From Eubacterium ruminantium (GTDB taxonomy: Bacteria; Bacillota; Clostridia; Lachnospirales; Lachnospiraceae), in the NCBI GenBank assembly GCA_900108205.1, contig FNUU01000002.1, positions 186,001 through 250,000 on the forward strand: 64,000 nucleotides of DNA. The letters are read 5' to 3'. How positions within the stretch are numbered: position 1 is the stretch's first letter; every line of letters starts with the position of its first letter. The notes below the pieces were generated by a model, which searched no databases, was not told the DNA's origin, and saw only the letters and a program-made list of their open reading frames with translations. The position numbers were made by a program, and so were the translations under genes. Shown piece after piece: positions 8,542 through 17,556 of the stretch.

Positions 8542-9837
8542 CTATTTACTCTCCTTATCATTGTACTGCTTCATCGCATTTGCCTTTGAAGCAATACTTC
8601 CCTGTCTATATCTAACATTTGTATTTGACTGAGTTGAATTATTTGTTGAGTTGGAAGTGTAATTCTTTAATCTTGCACTACCATATTTTTCCATACCTTC
8701 CTGGTTTTCTCTTGCTTCCTGCTGTGCAGCAGCATTTTCAGCTAATCTTTCCATCAAAGACTTCTTACCACTGGCTTTTCTCTTTTCATTCTTGATAGCA
8801 GCCTTAGCCATAGACTTTTCTACTATCTTTTCCATATCAACCCGATCATAATAGGCATTCGTCAGGACGGTCGTTATAAATGCAACAAATGCACCGACGG
8901 CCCAGTAAAGACCAACACCGGCTGATACCGATATACAAAGAATTAATGAGAAGACCGGTAATATCTTGGTCATCTTGTTCATGGTCTGCATGGTTGCTTC
9001 CTGACTTGCATCAGTAATAACCTGCTGTTTCTGCATAGCTATAGTCTGGAGAAACTGGAATAAAAATGCAGCAAGTGGGATAATAAGAGCAATTGAAAGC
9101 TTTAATCCAGGAGATTCAGTAAGATTGATACCAAAGAATTCATTTGCCTTATTTACTTTAGCAAGATGTTCATCAACATTAAAGTTTGTTACGCCGAGTT
9201 CGGATAACTTTGTACCTAATGCTTCCCAGTTCTTGCCTGTAAATTTGGAAACGGCATCAATAATTCCTTCTCCTGAGTTATATGTTTTTAAACTCAGAGA
9301 TCCGCTCTCAAGCATGATCTTCTGCTGACTTACAAATGCTTTAAAGCCTTCATATTTACCACCATCAACGGTAACAGACTCAAAAGCTGTCTTAACAGAA
9401 TCTGCAATAGGCTCATAAAGCTTATGAATCTTTGTAACATATGAAGGAATATTTCTTATAACCCAGTAAAGTGAGAAGAAGATAGGAATCTGGATAAGTG
9501 AAGTAAGACATCCTGAAGTCATCTTGATACCATACTTCGACTGAAGCTCCCTTACTTCTGCCTGCTGCTTCATCATAGATTGCTGATCTTTTCTACCCTT
9601 GTACTTCTTATTTATCTTGTTGAATTCCGGCTGAATAAATTTCTGAATCTTTGAAGATTTCATACTCTTTAAATTCAGTGGGAAAATAAGAAGCCTGACA
9701 ACAATAGTAAATATAATGATAGAAAATCCAAGACTTACAACATTCATTGAATCTAAAATATTATAAATACTGTTCATTATCCAGCCCATAAAGCTGTAAA
9801 GGGGAGCTAAAATACCTGTTTTCTTAATTAAAAGCAT
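8542..9837 (-). CDS. yidC: Membrane protein insertase YidC/Oxa1
   Basis: YidC inserts and folds inner-membrane proteins alone or with Sec. This 431-residue form has an N-terminal membrane segment, then the conserved cytoplasmic hairpin with KSSKIQKFIQPEFNKINKKYKGR. Next come TSGCLTSLIQIPIFFSLYWV, a long outer loop at about residues 140-235 and two further membrane regions ending in VGLYWAVGAF. A basic C-terminal tail follows. There is no lipobox at the N-terminus. It lies in the rpmH-rnpA-yidD-yidC-jag cluster. Confidence 0.95.
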   Translation of the reverse strand: MLLIKKTGILAPLYSFMGWIMNSIYNILDSMNVVSLGFSIIIFTIVVRLLIFPLNLKSMKSSKIQKFIQPEFNKINKKYKGRKDQQSMMKQQAEVRELQSKYGIKMTSGCLTSLIQIPIFFSLYWVIRNIPSYVTKIHKLYEPIADSVKTAFESVTVDGGKYEGFKAFVSQQKIMLESGSLSLKTYNSGEGIIDAVSKFTGKNWEALGTKLSELGVTNFNVDEHLAKVNKANEFFGINLTESPGLKLSIALIIPLAAFLFQFLQTIAMQKQQVITDASQEATMQTMNKMTKILPVFSLILCISVSAGVGLYWAVGAFVAFITTVLTNAYYDRVDMEKIVEKSMAKAAIKNEKRKASGKKSLMERLAENAAAQQEARENQEGMEKYGSARLKNYTSNSTNNSTQSNTNVRYRQGSIASKANAMKQYNDKESK

Positions 9838-9848
9838 TATTTTTTCTC

Positions 9849-10061
9849 CTATGGAACCGGATCATATCCCCCTTTTCCAAAGGGATTGCATCTCATAATC
9901 CTCCATACTGTAAGCCCTGTAGCCTTAAAAAAATTATATTTTTTATAGGCTTCAATAGCATAAGCAGAACAGGTAGGATAAAAAATGCATGTTCCGTGTC
10001 TTTTAAGCGGTGAAATATATTTTCTATAAAATTGAATTAAACAAATACAAACTTTATTCAT
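9849..10061 (-). CDS. yidD: Membrane protein insertion efficiency factor YidD
   Basis: A 70-residue YidD protein that assists YidC-dependent insertion at the membrane. The signature CIFYPTCSAYAIEAYKKYN and the end RCNPFGKGGYDPV are visible. I chose the start at 10061 because MNKVCICLIQFYRKYISPL matches the family and the ATG overlaps the rnpA stop (ATGAATAA). An upstream in-frame start would add 24 unlikely residues. Overlap with rnpA indicates translational coupling. Confidence 0.92.
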   Translation of the reverse strand: MNKVCICLIQFYRKYISPLKRHGTCIFYPTCSAYAIEAYKKYNFFKATGLTVWRIMRCNPFGKGGYDPVP

Positions 10062-10413
10062 ACTTATTATCAGTATTATCGAGATAAACCTGCTGCAGCT
10101 TACATAGATGAAGAAATGCGCTTTCAATATCACAGTATTTCTTATCCTTTGCAGCAGCTCTGGCTACAACAACTATATCATAGCCGTCTTTCAAGTTATC
10201 TTTATTTAATCTGTAGCTTTCTCTGATCAGCCGTGTTATTCTGTGTCTTACGACACTGTTACCAACCTTTTTACTTACAGAGATTCCAATTCTACTGTAT
10301 CCGAGCGAATTGGCTGCTCGGTACATCACTAAATACTTATTGGCAAACGATTCTTTGCGGTCATAGACCTTGCCAAACTCTCTGTAATTCTTTAATGAAA
10401 TAATATTTTTCAT
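10054..10413 (-). CDS. rnpA: Ribonuclease P protein component
   Basis: The protein subunit of RNase P, which with the M1-type RNA removes 5' leaders from pre-tRNAs. The 119-residue length is normal. The basic RNR-like motif KKVGNSVVRHRITRLIRESYR at about residues 46-66 marks the family. It overlaps yidD by 8 bp. A hairpin terminator separates it from rpmH, so only part of rpmH transcription is likely to reach it. Confidence 0.95.
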   Translation of the reverse strand: MKNIISLKNYREFGKVYDRKESFANKYLVMYRAANSLGYSRIGISVSKKVGNSVVRHRITRLIRESYRLNKDNLKDGYDIVVVARAAAKDKKYCDIESAFLHLCKLQQVYLDNTDNKYE

Positions 10414-10455
10414 TCAAAATAGACCTTTACTCACCAATAAAGTTCTTAAGCTACT

Positions 10456-10482
10456 TAAAAAGACCACATAGGCTGTGGTCTT
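10456..10482 (-). terminator. Terminator or attenuator between rpmH and rnpA
   Basis: On the minus strand AGACCACA and TGTGGTCT form an 8-bp stem followed by five T. The rpmH stop codon TAA runs into the first base of the stem, so ribosomes finishing rpmH would cover it. Confidence 0.75.
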
Positions 10483-10615
10483 AGGCAGAAAGTGACTTTC
10501 TTCCCTTTGCTCTTCTGGCTGAAAGAACCTTACGACCATTTGCAGTACTCATTCTCTTTCTGAAACCATGAACCTTAGATCTTGATCTCTTCTTAGGCTG
10601 AAATGTCATCTTCAT
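10481..10615 (-). CDS. rpmH: 50S ribosomal protein L34
   Basis: A 44-residue, highly basic ribosomal protein, read as [20 protein letters not shown] and ending [11 protein letters not shown]. The ribosome site AGGAGG lies 9 bases upstream of the ATG on the minus strand. It opens the rpmH-rnpA-yidD-yidC-jag cluster and diverges from dnaA, as in most bacteria. Confidence 0.97.
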   Translation of the reverse strand: MKMTFQPKKRSRSKVHGFRKRMSTANGRKVLSARRAKGRKSLSA

Positions 10616-11179
10616 TTGGAAATTACCTCCTTTAATAAAAAATTTATGATTTTTACATCTATGTCTTCACATTAATATACCTGCAAATAAACTGTCCGGT
10701 ATTTCGGCAAATACTTTTGCTTCAATACATAAACAATTAAAAAATCATTTTTATAATAATCTTTCAACATTATCTGCAGATGTTATTAACATAAAAAGAC
10801 ACAAATCAAGAGACATTTTATTTTATATATGAAGAAAAGTCAAGAAAAAACGTACATTTTGAGCCAAAACTTATAAACAAAATTATTTAAAAATTCTTTT
10901 TAGTTTACGTAATTTATCAACATTTTGTTGGTAAATTGTTGATAACTTATCATTTTATTGTTTATTACTTTTTTATATTTATCTCAAAATACGCATAATA
11001 AAGGTTTTAGTGAATATCTATAGAGTTAACATAAAATTGTTTATAATTAACATAAATACATGCCCATAAAACGCACCAAAAGCACGATTTTGCTTGTTTA
11101 TTTTGACTATTTGATGTATTATATCTAATGGGGATAAATCCCATTTTACAATGAAATGAAAGGTTATTTACTTATTAGT
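10616..11179. promoter_or_regulatory. rpmH-dnaA intergenic region with DnaA boxes (left part of oriC)
   Basis: A divergent AT-rich spacer. DnaA-box matches: TTATCAACA at 10914-10922 and its complement TGTTGATAA at 10937-10945, with the one-mismatch TGTTGGTAA between them. TTATAAACA occurs at 10871-10879 and in reverse at 11038-11046. Such boxes autoregulate dnaA and, in Bacillus-type bipartite origins, are part of oriC. No clear -35/-10 pair for dnaA was identified. Confidence 0.75.
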
Positions 11180-12580
11180 ATGGAAGAGCTTGTTAAAGAA
11201 AACTGGGATGAGATACTGAATATACTTGAAACAAACTATGACGTTACTCGCATTATCATAGATACCTGGATCAGGTCTCTTGAAATATATAAAGCTGATG
11301 AAGATACTATATATTTCTATGTTGACGAAAAGAGAGGAAAGCATGGTGTTGATTATCTTCACAAAAAGGGATACGACATTTTCCTTCTTTCAGCCATAAG
11401 AGAAATTCTTAATGATTCCAATATAAATATCGTTATAGATGAAAAGAAGAATTTTCTTCCTTCATCTGATGAAAATGGCATAGAAGGCATTGAACAGAAA
11501 CTTCACCGTGAATATAGTGAAGGCTATTATGATGCCGTAAAGAGATCTAATCTGAATCCAAAATATACTTTTGAGAATTTCATTGTAGGTGACAGTAACA
11601 GACATGCATATGCAACCTGCCTTGCTGTCGCAGATCTTCCGTGTCAGGACAATTTTAATCCTCTTTTCATCTATGGAGGATCCGGACTCGGAAAGACTCA
11701 TCTTATGCAGTCGATTGCACATTATATTCTTCAAAATGATGAAAATACAAATGTTTTATATACAACCTCTGAGATTTTTACAAATGACATCATCGATGCC
11801 ATTCAGAAGAATAAAACAGATGAATTCAGAGACAAGTACAGATGTGTTGATGTACTTCTCATAGATGATATTCAGGAAATCATAGGTCGTGAAAGAACTC
11901 AGCAGGAATTCTTCAATACCTTTAATTATCTGTATGAAGCAAAAAAACAGATTATCATATCTTCAGATAAGCCTCCGAAGGAGATCAAGTCTCTTGAAGA
12001 AAGACTTCGTTCAAGATTTGAATGGGGAGTTCCTATTGATATTCATGCCCCTGATTATGAAACACGTATGGCAATTCTGAGAAATAAGGCCGAATTGAAC
12101 GGACTTACGGATATACCTGATTCGGTATTTAATTATATTGCTGAAAATATTGTATCAAATGTCAGAGAGCTTGAAGGTGCTCTGAATAAGATAAGCGTTT
12201 ATGCAAAACTTATGAATCTGAGCATAACAGAGGAACTGGCAAAAGATACTCTGAAGGATCTCATTTCAAAGGATACTTCAACACCGGTCATAACACCGGA
12301 GCTTATACTTTCAACAATTGCTGAACATTTGGAGATATCCATTGAGGATATTAAATCCAAGAAGAGAAATGCTGATATTGCCACTGCAAGGCAGCTTGTT
12401 ATGTATCTTTGCAGAAATCTTACCGACAGAAGCCTCCAGTCCATCGGAGATATAGTTGGCGGCAAGGATCATGCAACTGTTTACAGCGGTATTAAAAAGA
12501 TTGAGGAAAGAATTAAGGAAGATTCACAGCTTAGTTCAACAGTTGAGGTTATAAAAAAGAAGCTTATTCCACAAGGATAA
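11180..12580 (+). CDS. dnaA: Chromosomal replication initiator DnaA
   Basis: DnaA binds DnaA boxes at oriC and opens the duplex. Domain I is at the N-terminus and a short linker follows. The AAA+ ATPase has Walker A GGSGLGKT (residues 166-173 from this start) and Walker B LLIDDIQ. Domain IV is a DNA-binding helix-turn-helix with GGKDHATVYSGIKKIEE. An in-frame ATG at 11156 would add eight residues. Neither start has a good ribosome site, and I prefer 11180 because MEELVKENWDEIL resembles family N-termini. Boxes on both sides support autoregulation. Confidence 0.95.
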   Translation: MEELVKENWDEILNILETNYDVTRIIIDTWIRSLEIYKADEDTIYFYVDEKRGKHGVDYLHKKGYDIFLLSAIREILNDSNINIVIDEKKNFLPSSDENGIEGIEQKLHREYSEGYYDAVKRSNLNPKYTFENFIVGDSNRHAYATCLAVADLPCQDNFNPLFIYGGSGLGKTHLMQSIAHYILQNDENTNVLYTTSEIFTNDIIDAIQKNKTDEFRDKYRCVDVLLIDDIQEIIGRERTQQEFFNTFNYLYEAKKQIIISSDKPPKEIKSLEERLRSRFEWGVPIDIHAPDYETRMAILRNKAELNGLTDIPDSVFNYIAENIVSNVRELEGALNKISVYAKLMNLSITEELAKDTLKDLISKDTSTPVITPELILSTIAEHLEISIEDIKSKKRNADIATARQLVMYLCRNLTDRSLQSIGDIVGGKDHATVYSGIKKIEERIKEDSQLSSTVEVIKKKLIPQG

Positions 12581-12885
12581 GTCAATTTAACAAAGTTATA
12601 AACAATTTTGATAACAATTTGTTGGTATTTGTTGATAACTTGGAATTATCTGACTATTTAAGATAATAAAATAAATTATTAGATAATTATTTAACATTAA
12701 AAAATTAATTTTTTTAGAAAAAATATGGATAATCAACAATAACTAACTGCATAAAAATTGATAATCAACATCAGATTATTATCAAAATTTGCTGGATTTA
12801 TAAGGTGTTCAGGACTTTTCAACATATCAACACCACTTACTATTATTACTACTAAAAATTATTTAATAAATAAAGGAGCCGTCAC
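12581..12885. other. Putative oriC: dnaA-dnaN intergenic region
   Basis: DnaA-box-like sites: TTATAAACA (12596-12604), TGTTGATAA (12630-12638), two direct repeats GATAATCAACA (12728-12738 and 12760-12770, 32 bp apart) and ATATCAACA (12824-12832). Between the first two sites and the repeats lies a nearly pure AT stretch (about 12655-12720), a candidate unwinding element. Location next to dnaA and the box cluster support an origin; this is inference until mapped. Confidence 0.8.
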
Positions 12886-14001
12886 ATGAGAATCAAATGT
12901 AAAAAGAGCGATCTTTCAGAAGGAATCAGTATAGTATCAAAAGCTGTTTCAAATAAAACTACAATGCCAATACTTCAGTGTATACTTATTGAGGCAACAG
13001 GAGGAAGAATAAAGCTTATAGCAAATGATCTTGAACTCGGTATTGAAACATACATAGAAGGAACTGTTATTGAAGAAGGTAAGATTGCCTTAGAAGCTAA
13101 ATTCTTCTCTGATATTGTAAGAAAGCTTCCGGAAAGTGATATCAACATCGAAACAAATTCAGATTATAAAACAACAGTTTACTGTGAAAAGACAAAAGCT
13201 GTGGTTCCATGCAGATCGGGAGAGGATTTTTCTTATCTTCCTGATATTGAGAAAGAAAAAAGTATTGTTATATCACAGATGACTTTAAGAGATATCATCA
13301 GACAGACTATATTTTCAATCTCAGATAATGAAAATACAAGACTTATGACAGGTGAATTATTTGAGGTAAAGAATAATAAGCTTTCTGTTGTTTCTCTTGA
13401 CGGACACAGAATCTCTATCAGAAATGTAGAACTTAAGGGCGATAATCCTGACATCAAGGTTGTTGTTCCGGGAAAAACACTCCAGGAGATCAGCAAGATC
13501 CTTTCAGGCGGCATAGATGATGAAGTATCTATATTCTTCTCAGACAATAATATTCTCTTTGAGTTTGATGATACGAGAATCGTATCAAGACTTCTTGAGG
13601 GCGAATATTTCAAGATAAGCCAGATGCTTTCGATAGATCACAAGATAGTTGTAAGATCCGATAAGAGAGAGCTTATGTCTGTAATAGACCGTGCTTCAAT
13701 ATTTATTCAGGAAACAGATAAGAAGCCGATTGTTGTCAGTGTAAAGAATGATAACAATATGTATATAAGAGTTGATACAAATCTTGGATCCCTTAATGAG
13801 GAGCTTGAGATTGAAAAAGAAGGCGAAGAGATAATCATTGGCTTTAATCCAAAGTTTTTAATGGATGCTCTTCGTGTGATAGATGATGATAAGGTTAGTA
13901 TCTATATGTATGATTCCAAGAGTCCTTGTATTATCAAGAATCCTGAAGAAACTTACTTTTATATCATACTGCCAATCAATATTAATACATCTGTTTATTA
14001 A
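12886..14001 (+). CDS. dnaN: DNA polymerase III beta subunit (sliding clamp)
   Basis: The ring-shaped processivity clamp of DNA polymerase III. The 371-residue length and N-terminal MRIKCKKSDLSEGISIVSKAVSNKTTMPIL are typical, with three clamp folds. The C-terminal pocket strand reads SPCIIKNPEETYFYIILPI, close to the usual Met-Pro/Met-Arg end but lacking the classic MPMR. A ribosome site AAAGGAG precedes the start. It follows the putative oriC. Confidence 0.95.
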   Translation: MRIKCKKSDLSEGISIVSKAVSNKTTMPILQCILIEATGGRIKLIANDLELGIETYIEGTVIEEGKIALEAKFFSDIVRKLPESDINIETNSDYKTTVYCEKTKAVVPCRSGEDFSYLPDIEKEKSIVISQMTLRDIIRQTIFSISDNENTRLMTGELFEVKNNKLSVVSLDGHRISIRNVELKGDNPDIKVVVPGKTLQEISKILSGGIDDEVSIFFSDNNILFEFDDTRIVSRLLEGEYFKISQMLSIDHKIVVRSDKRELMSVIDRASIFIQETDKKPIVVSVKNDNNMYIRVDTNLGSLNEELEIEKEGEEIIIGFNPKFLMDALRVIDDDKVSIYMYDSKSPCIIKNPEETYFYIILPININTSVY

Positions 14002-14212
14002 TTATCTGATTGATGTATATCAATATATATTTATAAAACATATGTATAAAATTAATCAATATCGATTGATAGATAGTTTTTTACATAGAATGTTATATAA
14101 CAGATCAATATTGATAAATACTTTTATACATTGAGTATTATCTATAAAACGATTAAAAACAGAATAATAAACATATTCATTAAAAATTGAATATAAAAAA
14201 AATGGTGAAAAT

Positions 14213-14425
14213 ATGGAATTTAAGATTAAAGATACAGAAGAATTCATAAAGCTTGGTCAGGTTCTCAAGGCCTGCAATCTTGTAAGCTCCGGAGTTGAGG
14301 CAAAGGAGGTTATTCAGGATGGTCAGGTTAAGGTCAACGGTGAGGTTGACGAGAGAAGAGGAAAAAAACTGTATGACGGTGACTATGTTGAATATGATGG
14401 TCAGAGAATAGATATCAAAAAATGA
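14213..14425 (+). CDS. yaaA: S4-domain RNA-binding protein (YaaA/RlbA type)
   Basis: A 70-residue S4-like RNA-binding protein, recognised by LGQVLKACNLVSSGVEAKEVIQ and GQVKVNGEVDERRGKKLYDGD. It sits between dnaN and recF, where this family is almost always found, and overlaps recF by 4 bp (ATGA), so translation is coupled. The cellular role is poorly known; ribosome-linked RNA binding is expected from the fold. Confidence 0.9.
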   Translation: MEFKIKDTEEFIKLGQVLKACNLVSSGVEAKEVIQDGQVKVNGEVDERRGKKLYDGDYVEYDGQRIDIKK

Positions 14426-15516
14426 ATATTGAGTCTTTAGCGTTAAATAATTACAGAAATTATGAACTTCTGGATATTGAGCTTTCGAAGGGAACAAATA
14501 TCCTTTATGGAAATAATGCCCAGGGAAAGACGAATATCCTCGAATCCATATATATGACTGCCACCACAAAGTCTCACAGAGGCAGCAGGGACAGGGATAT
14601 CATCAGATTTGAGGAAGATGAAGCACATATTAAACTTCTGGTAAGTAAAAATGACATATCTCACAGAATAGATATGCATTTAAAGAAAAATAAGAACAAG
14701 GGCGTTGCGGTAGATGGTCTGCCAATCAGAAAGATTTCTGAGATTTTTGGTCTGTTAAATATCATTTTCTTCTCTCCGGAGGATCTTTCAATCATAAAAA
14801 ACGGTCCGGTGGAAAGAAGAAGATTTATGGACATGGAGCTATGCCAGCTCAGCAGGCTGTATTACAGTAATATTTCCAATTACAACAAGGTACTTAACCA
14901 GAGAAATAATCTTTTAAGGCAGATATATTATAATAAATCTCTTCTGGATACCATTGATGTATGGGATGATCAGCTTATTCTGTACGGAACAAAGGTTATA
15001 AAAGAAAGAGAAAACTTTATAAATATGCTCGAAGAGATTGTTGTAGATATTCATTCCGGTCTTACAGAGGGCAGGGAAAAACTGGAGATAAAATATAACA
15101 AATCAGTCAATGAAGATGAATATAAAGATACTCTTCTAGAGAAGAGAAGTGTGGATTGCAAATATGAAAGTACCCAGTATGGTCCTCACAGGGATGATAT
15201 TTCATTTTTCATAAATGGCATAGATGTAAGAATGTTCGGTTCTCAGGGACAGCAGAGAACAGCTGCATTATCTCTGAAGCTCGCTGAGATAGAGCTTGTT
15301 AAAAAGATAATAAATGACAGTCCGATACTTCTTCTGGATGATGTTATGTCAGAGCTCGATTCAAACAGAAGAAATGCACTTCTTAACAGGATTAAGGATG
15401 TTCAGACTATCATTACATGCACAGGTTATGATGATTTTATAAGAGAAAGAATTAAGATAGATAAGATCTATTATATTGAAAACGGTAAAGCTTTTTTAAA
15501 GAGCGGACAAGTTTAG
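14422..15516 (+). CDS. recF: DNA replication and repair protein RecF
   Basis: An SMC-like ABC ATPase that loads RecA at gaps with RecO and RecR. Walker A is GNNAQGKTN near residues 30-38. The signature SQGQQRTAALSLKLAE and Walker B ILLLDDVMSELD are near the C-terminus. Length 364 is normal. It overlaps the S4 gene and is followed by gyrB after 9 bp, forming the dnaN-S4-recF-gyrB cluster. Confidence 0.95.
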   Translation: MNIESLALNNYRNYELLDIELSKGTNILYGNNAQGKTNILESIYMTATTKSHRGSRDRDIIRFEEDEAHIKLLVSKNDISHRIDMHLKKNKNKGVAVDGLPIRKISEIFGLLNIIFFSPEDLSIIKNGPVERRRFMDMELCQLSRLYYSNISNYNKVLNQRNNLLRQIYYNKSLLDTIDVWDDQLILYGTKVIKERENFINMLEEIVVDIHSGLTEGREKLEIKYNKSVNEDEYKDTLLEKRSVDCKYESTQYGPHRDDISFFINGIDVRMFGSQGQQRTAALSLKLAEIELVKKIINDSPILLLDDVMSELDSNRRNALLNRIKDVQTIITCTGYDDFIRERIKIDKIYYIENGKAFLKSGQV

Positions 15517-15525
15517 GAGGAAACA

Positions 15526-17469
15526 GTGGAAGATATTAAGGAACAGCAGGAAATGAATAACGGACAGGAATATGATGCGGAGCAGATACAGGTTCTTGAA
15601 GGTCTCGAGGCTGTAAGAAAAAGGCCGGGTATGTACATTGGAAGTACATCTTCAAAAGGACTTCATCATCTTGTATATGAGATTGTTGATAATTCTGTTG
15701 ACGAAGCTCTTGCAGGTTTCTGTTCAGAAATCCAGGTTTTTATCAATAAAGATAATTCAATAACAGTTGTAGATAACGGAAGAGGTATTCCGGTCGGTAT
15801 TCAGCAGAAGATGCAGCGTCCTGCGGTAGAGGTTGTATTTACGGTCCTTCATGCAGGCGGTAAGTTCGGCGGTGGAGGATACAAGGTTTCAGGTGGTCTT
15901 CACGGAGTTGGTTCTTCTGTCGTAAATGCACTCTCAGACTGGCTGGAGGTTCAGGTATCCAGAGACGGAAAGATATACCAGCAGAGATATGAGAGAGGTA
16001 AGGTCTGCTATGATCTGAAGATTGTGGGAGATACAGACAGAACAGGAACAAGAGTAACCTTTAAGCCGGATGCAACTATATTTGATGATGTTATCTATGA
16101 TTATGATACACTCAAATCAAGACTGAGAGAGACAGCATTTCTTACTAAAAATCTTAAGATATGCCTTACAGATCTTCGTCCTGAGGAGCCTGTTTCACAT
16201 ATTTTTCATTATGAAGGCGGTATCAAGCAGTTTGTAGAATACCTGAATAAAGGAAAAAATGCTCTGTATGAAAAGGTAGTTTATTGCGAAGGCAATAAAA
16301 ATAATATAAGTGTTGAAGTTGCTCTTCAGCATAACGATGGTTACAACGAATCTGTATACAGCTTTGTAAATAATATCATCACTCCTGACGGCGGTACTCA
16401 TATGACCGGTTTCAGAAGCGCTCTTACAAAGGTTTTCAATGATTACGCAAGAAGTAATAATTACCTTAAGGAGAAGGATGATAATCTTCAGGGCGAGGAT
16501 TTAAGAGAAGGTCTTACAGCTATTATCAGTGTTAAGATCGAAGAGCCTCAGTTTGAAGGACAGACAAAGCAGAAGCTTGGAAATGCAGATGCCCGTACGG
16601 CGGTTGAAGGCGTTATGTCAGAGCAGATGGTTTATTTCCTTGAGCAGAATCCTTCTGTTGCAAAAATGATAGTTGAAAAGGCTGTCAGTGCACAGAGAGC
16701 ACGTATTGCTGCAAGAAAAGCAAGAGATGTTGCAAGAAAATCAAATCTTTCTGAGTCTATGGCACTTCCGGGAAAGCTTGCAGACTGTTCAAGCAAAAAC
16801 CCTGACGAATGTGAGATCTACATCGTAGAGGGAGATTCCGCAGGCGGATCTGCAAAGACAGCCAGAAACAGAGCAACACAGGCAATACTTCCTCTCAGAG
16901 GAAAAATCTTAAATGTTGAGAAAGCAAGACTTGATCATATTCTGGAAAATGCAGAGATCAAAGCCATGATAACTGCATTTGGTACAGGAATAAAAGACAA
17001 TTTTGATATAGAAAAGCTTAGATATAACAAGATCATAATCATGACCGATGCCGACGTGGATGGTGCACATATTGCAACCCTCCTTCTGACATTTTTCTAC
17101 AGATATATGCCTGAGCTTATCAGACAGGGACATGTATATCTGGCACAGCCGCCTCTTTACAGGCTGGAGAAGAATAAGAAATTCTGGTATGCCTACAGTG
17201 ATGAGGAGCTTTCAAAGATCATTGAAGAGGTCGGAAGAGACCAGAATAATAAGGTTCAGCGTTACAAGGGTCTTGGAGAGATGGATGCAGAACAGCTTTG
17301 GGATACTACAATGGATCCTGAAAAGAGAATCCTTCTCAGAGTATCCATCGACAATGATGATGAAACAGAGGTTGATATGACATTTATTACTCTTATGGGT
17401 GATAAGGTTGAGCCTCGTAAGAAATTTATCGAAGAAAATGCAAAGTTTGTAAAGAATCTGGATATATAA
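15526..17469 (+). CDS. gyrB: DNA gyrase subunit B
   Basis: The ATPase subunit of gyrase. The GHKL ATP-binding site ([35 protein letters not shown]) is N-terminal. The TOPRIM motifs [10 protein letters not shown] and DADVDGAHI are central and the C-terminal signature [13 protein letters not shown] is present. Start is GTG with AGGAGG upstream. Length 647 is typical. gyrA follows after 87 bp. Confidence 0.97.
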   Translation: MEDIKEQQEMNNGQEYDAEQIQVLEGLEAVRKRPGMYIGSTSSKGLHHLVYEIVDNSVDEALAGFCSEIQVFINKDNSITVVDNGRGIPVGIQQKMQRPAVEVVFTVLHAGGKFGGGGYKVSGGLHGVGSSVVNALSDWLEVQVSRDGKIYQQRYERGKVCYDLKIVGDTDRTGTRVTFKPDATIFDDVIYDYDTLKSRLRETAFLTKNLKICLTDLRPEEPVSHIFHYEGGIKQFVEYLNKGKNALYEKVVYCEGNKNNISVEVALQHNDGYNESVYSFVNNIITPDGGTHMTGFRSALTKVFNDYARSNNYLKEKDDNLQGEDLREGLTAIISVKIEEPQFEGQTKQKLGNADARTAVEGVMSEQMVYFLEQNPSVAKMIVEKAVSAQRARIAARKARDVARKSNLSESMALPGKLADCSSKNPDECEIYIVEGDSAGGSAKTARNRATQAILPLRGKILNVEKARLDHILENAEIKAMITAFGTGIKDNFDIEKLRYNKIIIMTDADVDGAHIATLLLTFFYRYMPELIRQGHVYLAQPPLYRLEKNKKFWYAYSDEELSKIIEEVGRDQNNKVQRYKGLGEMDAEQLWDTTMDPEKRILLRVSIDNDDETEVDMTFITLMGDKVEPRKKFIEENAKFVKNLDI

Positions 17470-17556
17470 GTTTGATTGATATGATTGATATCAGTTTATA
17501 ATCTGCAATTCGGTATCGGATGGTACTGAATAACAGAAAATAAAGGAGAATGAATA

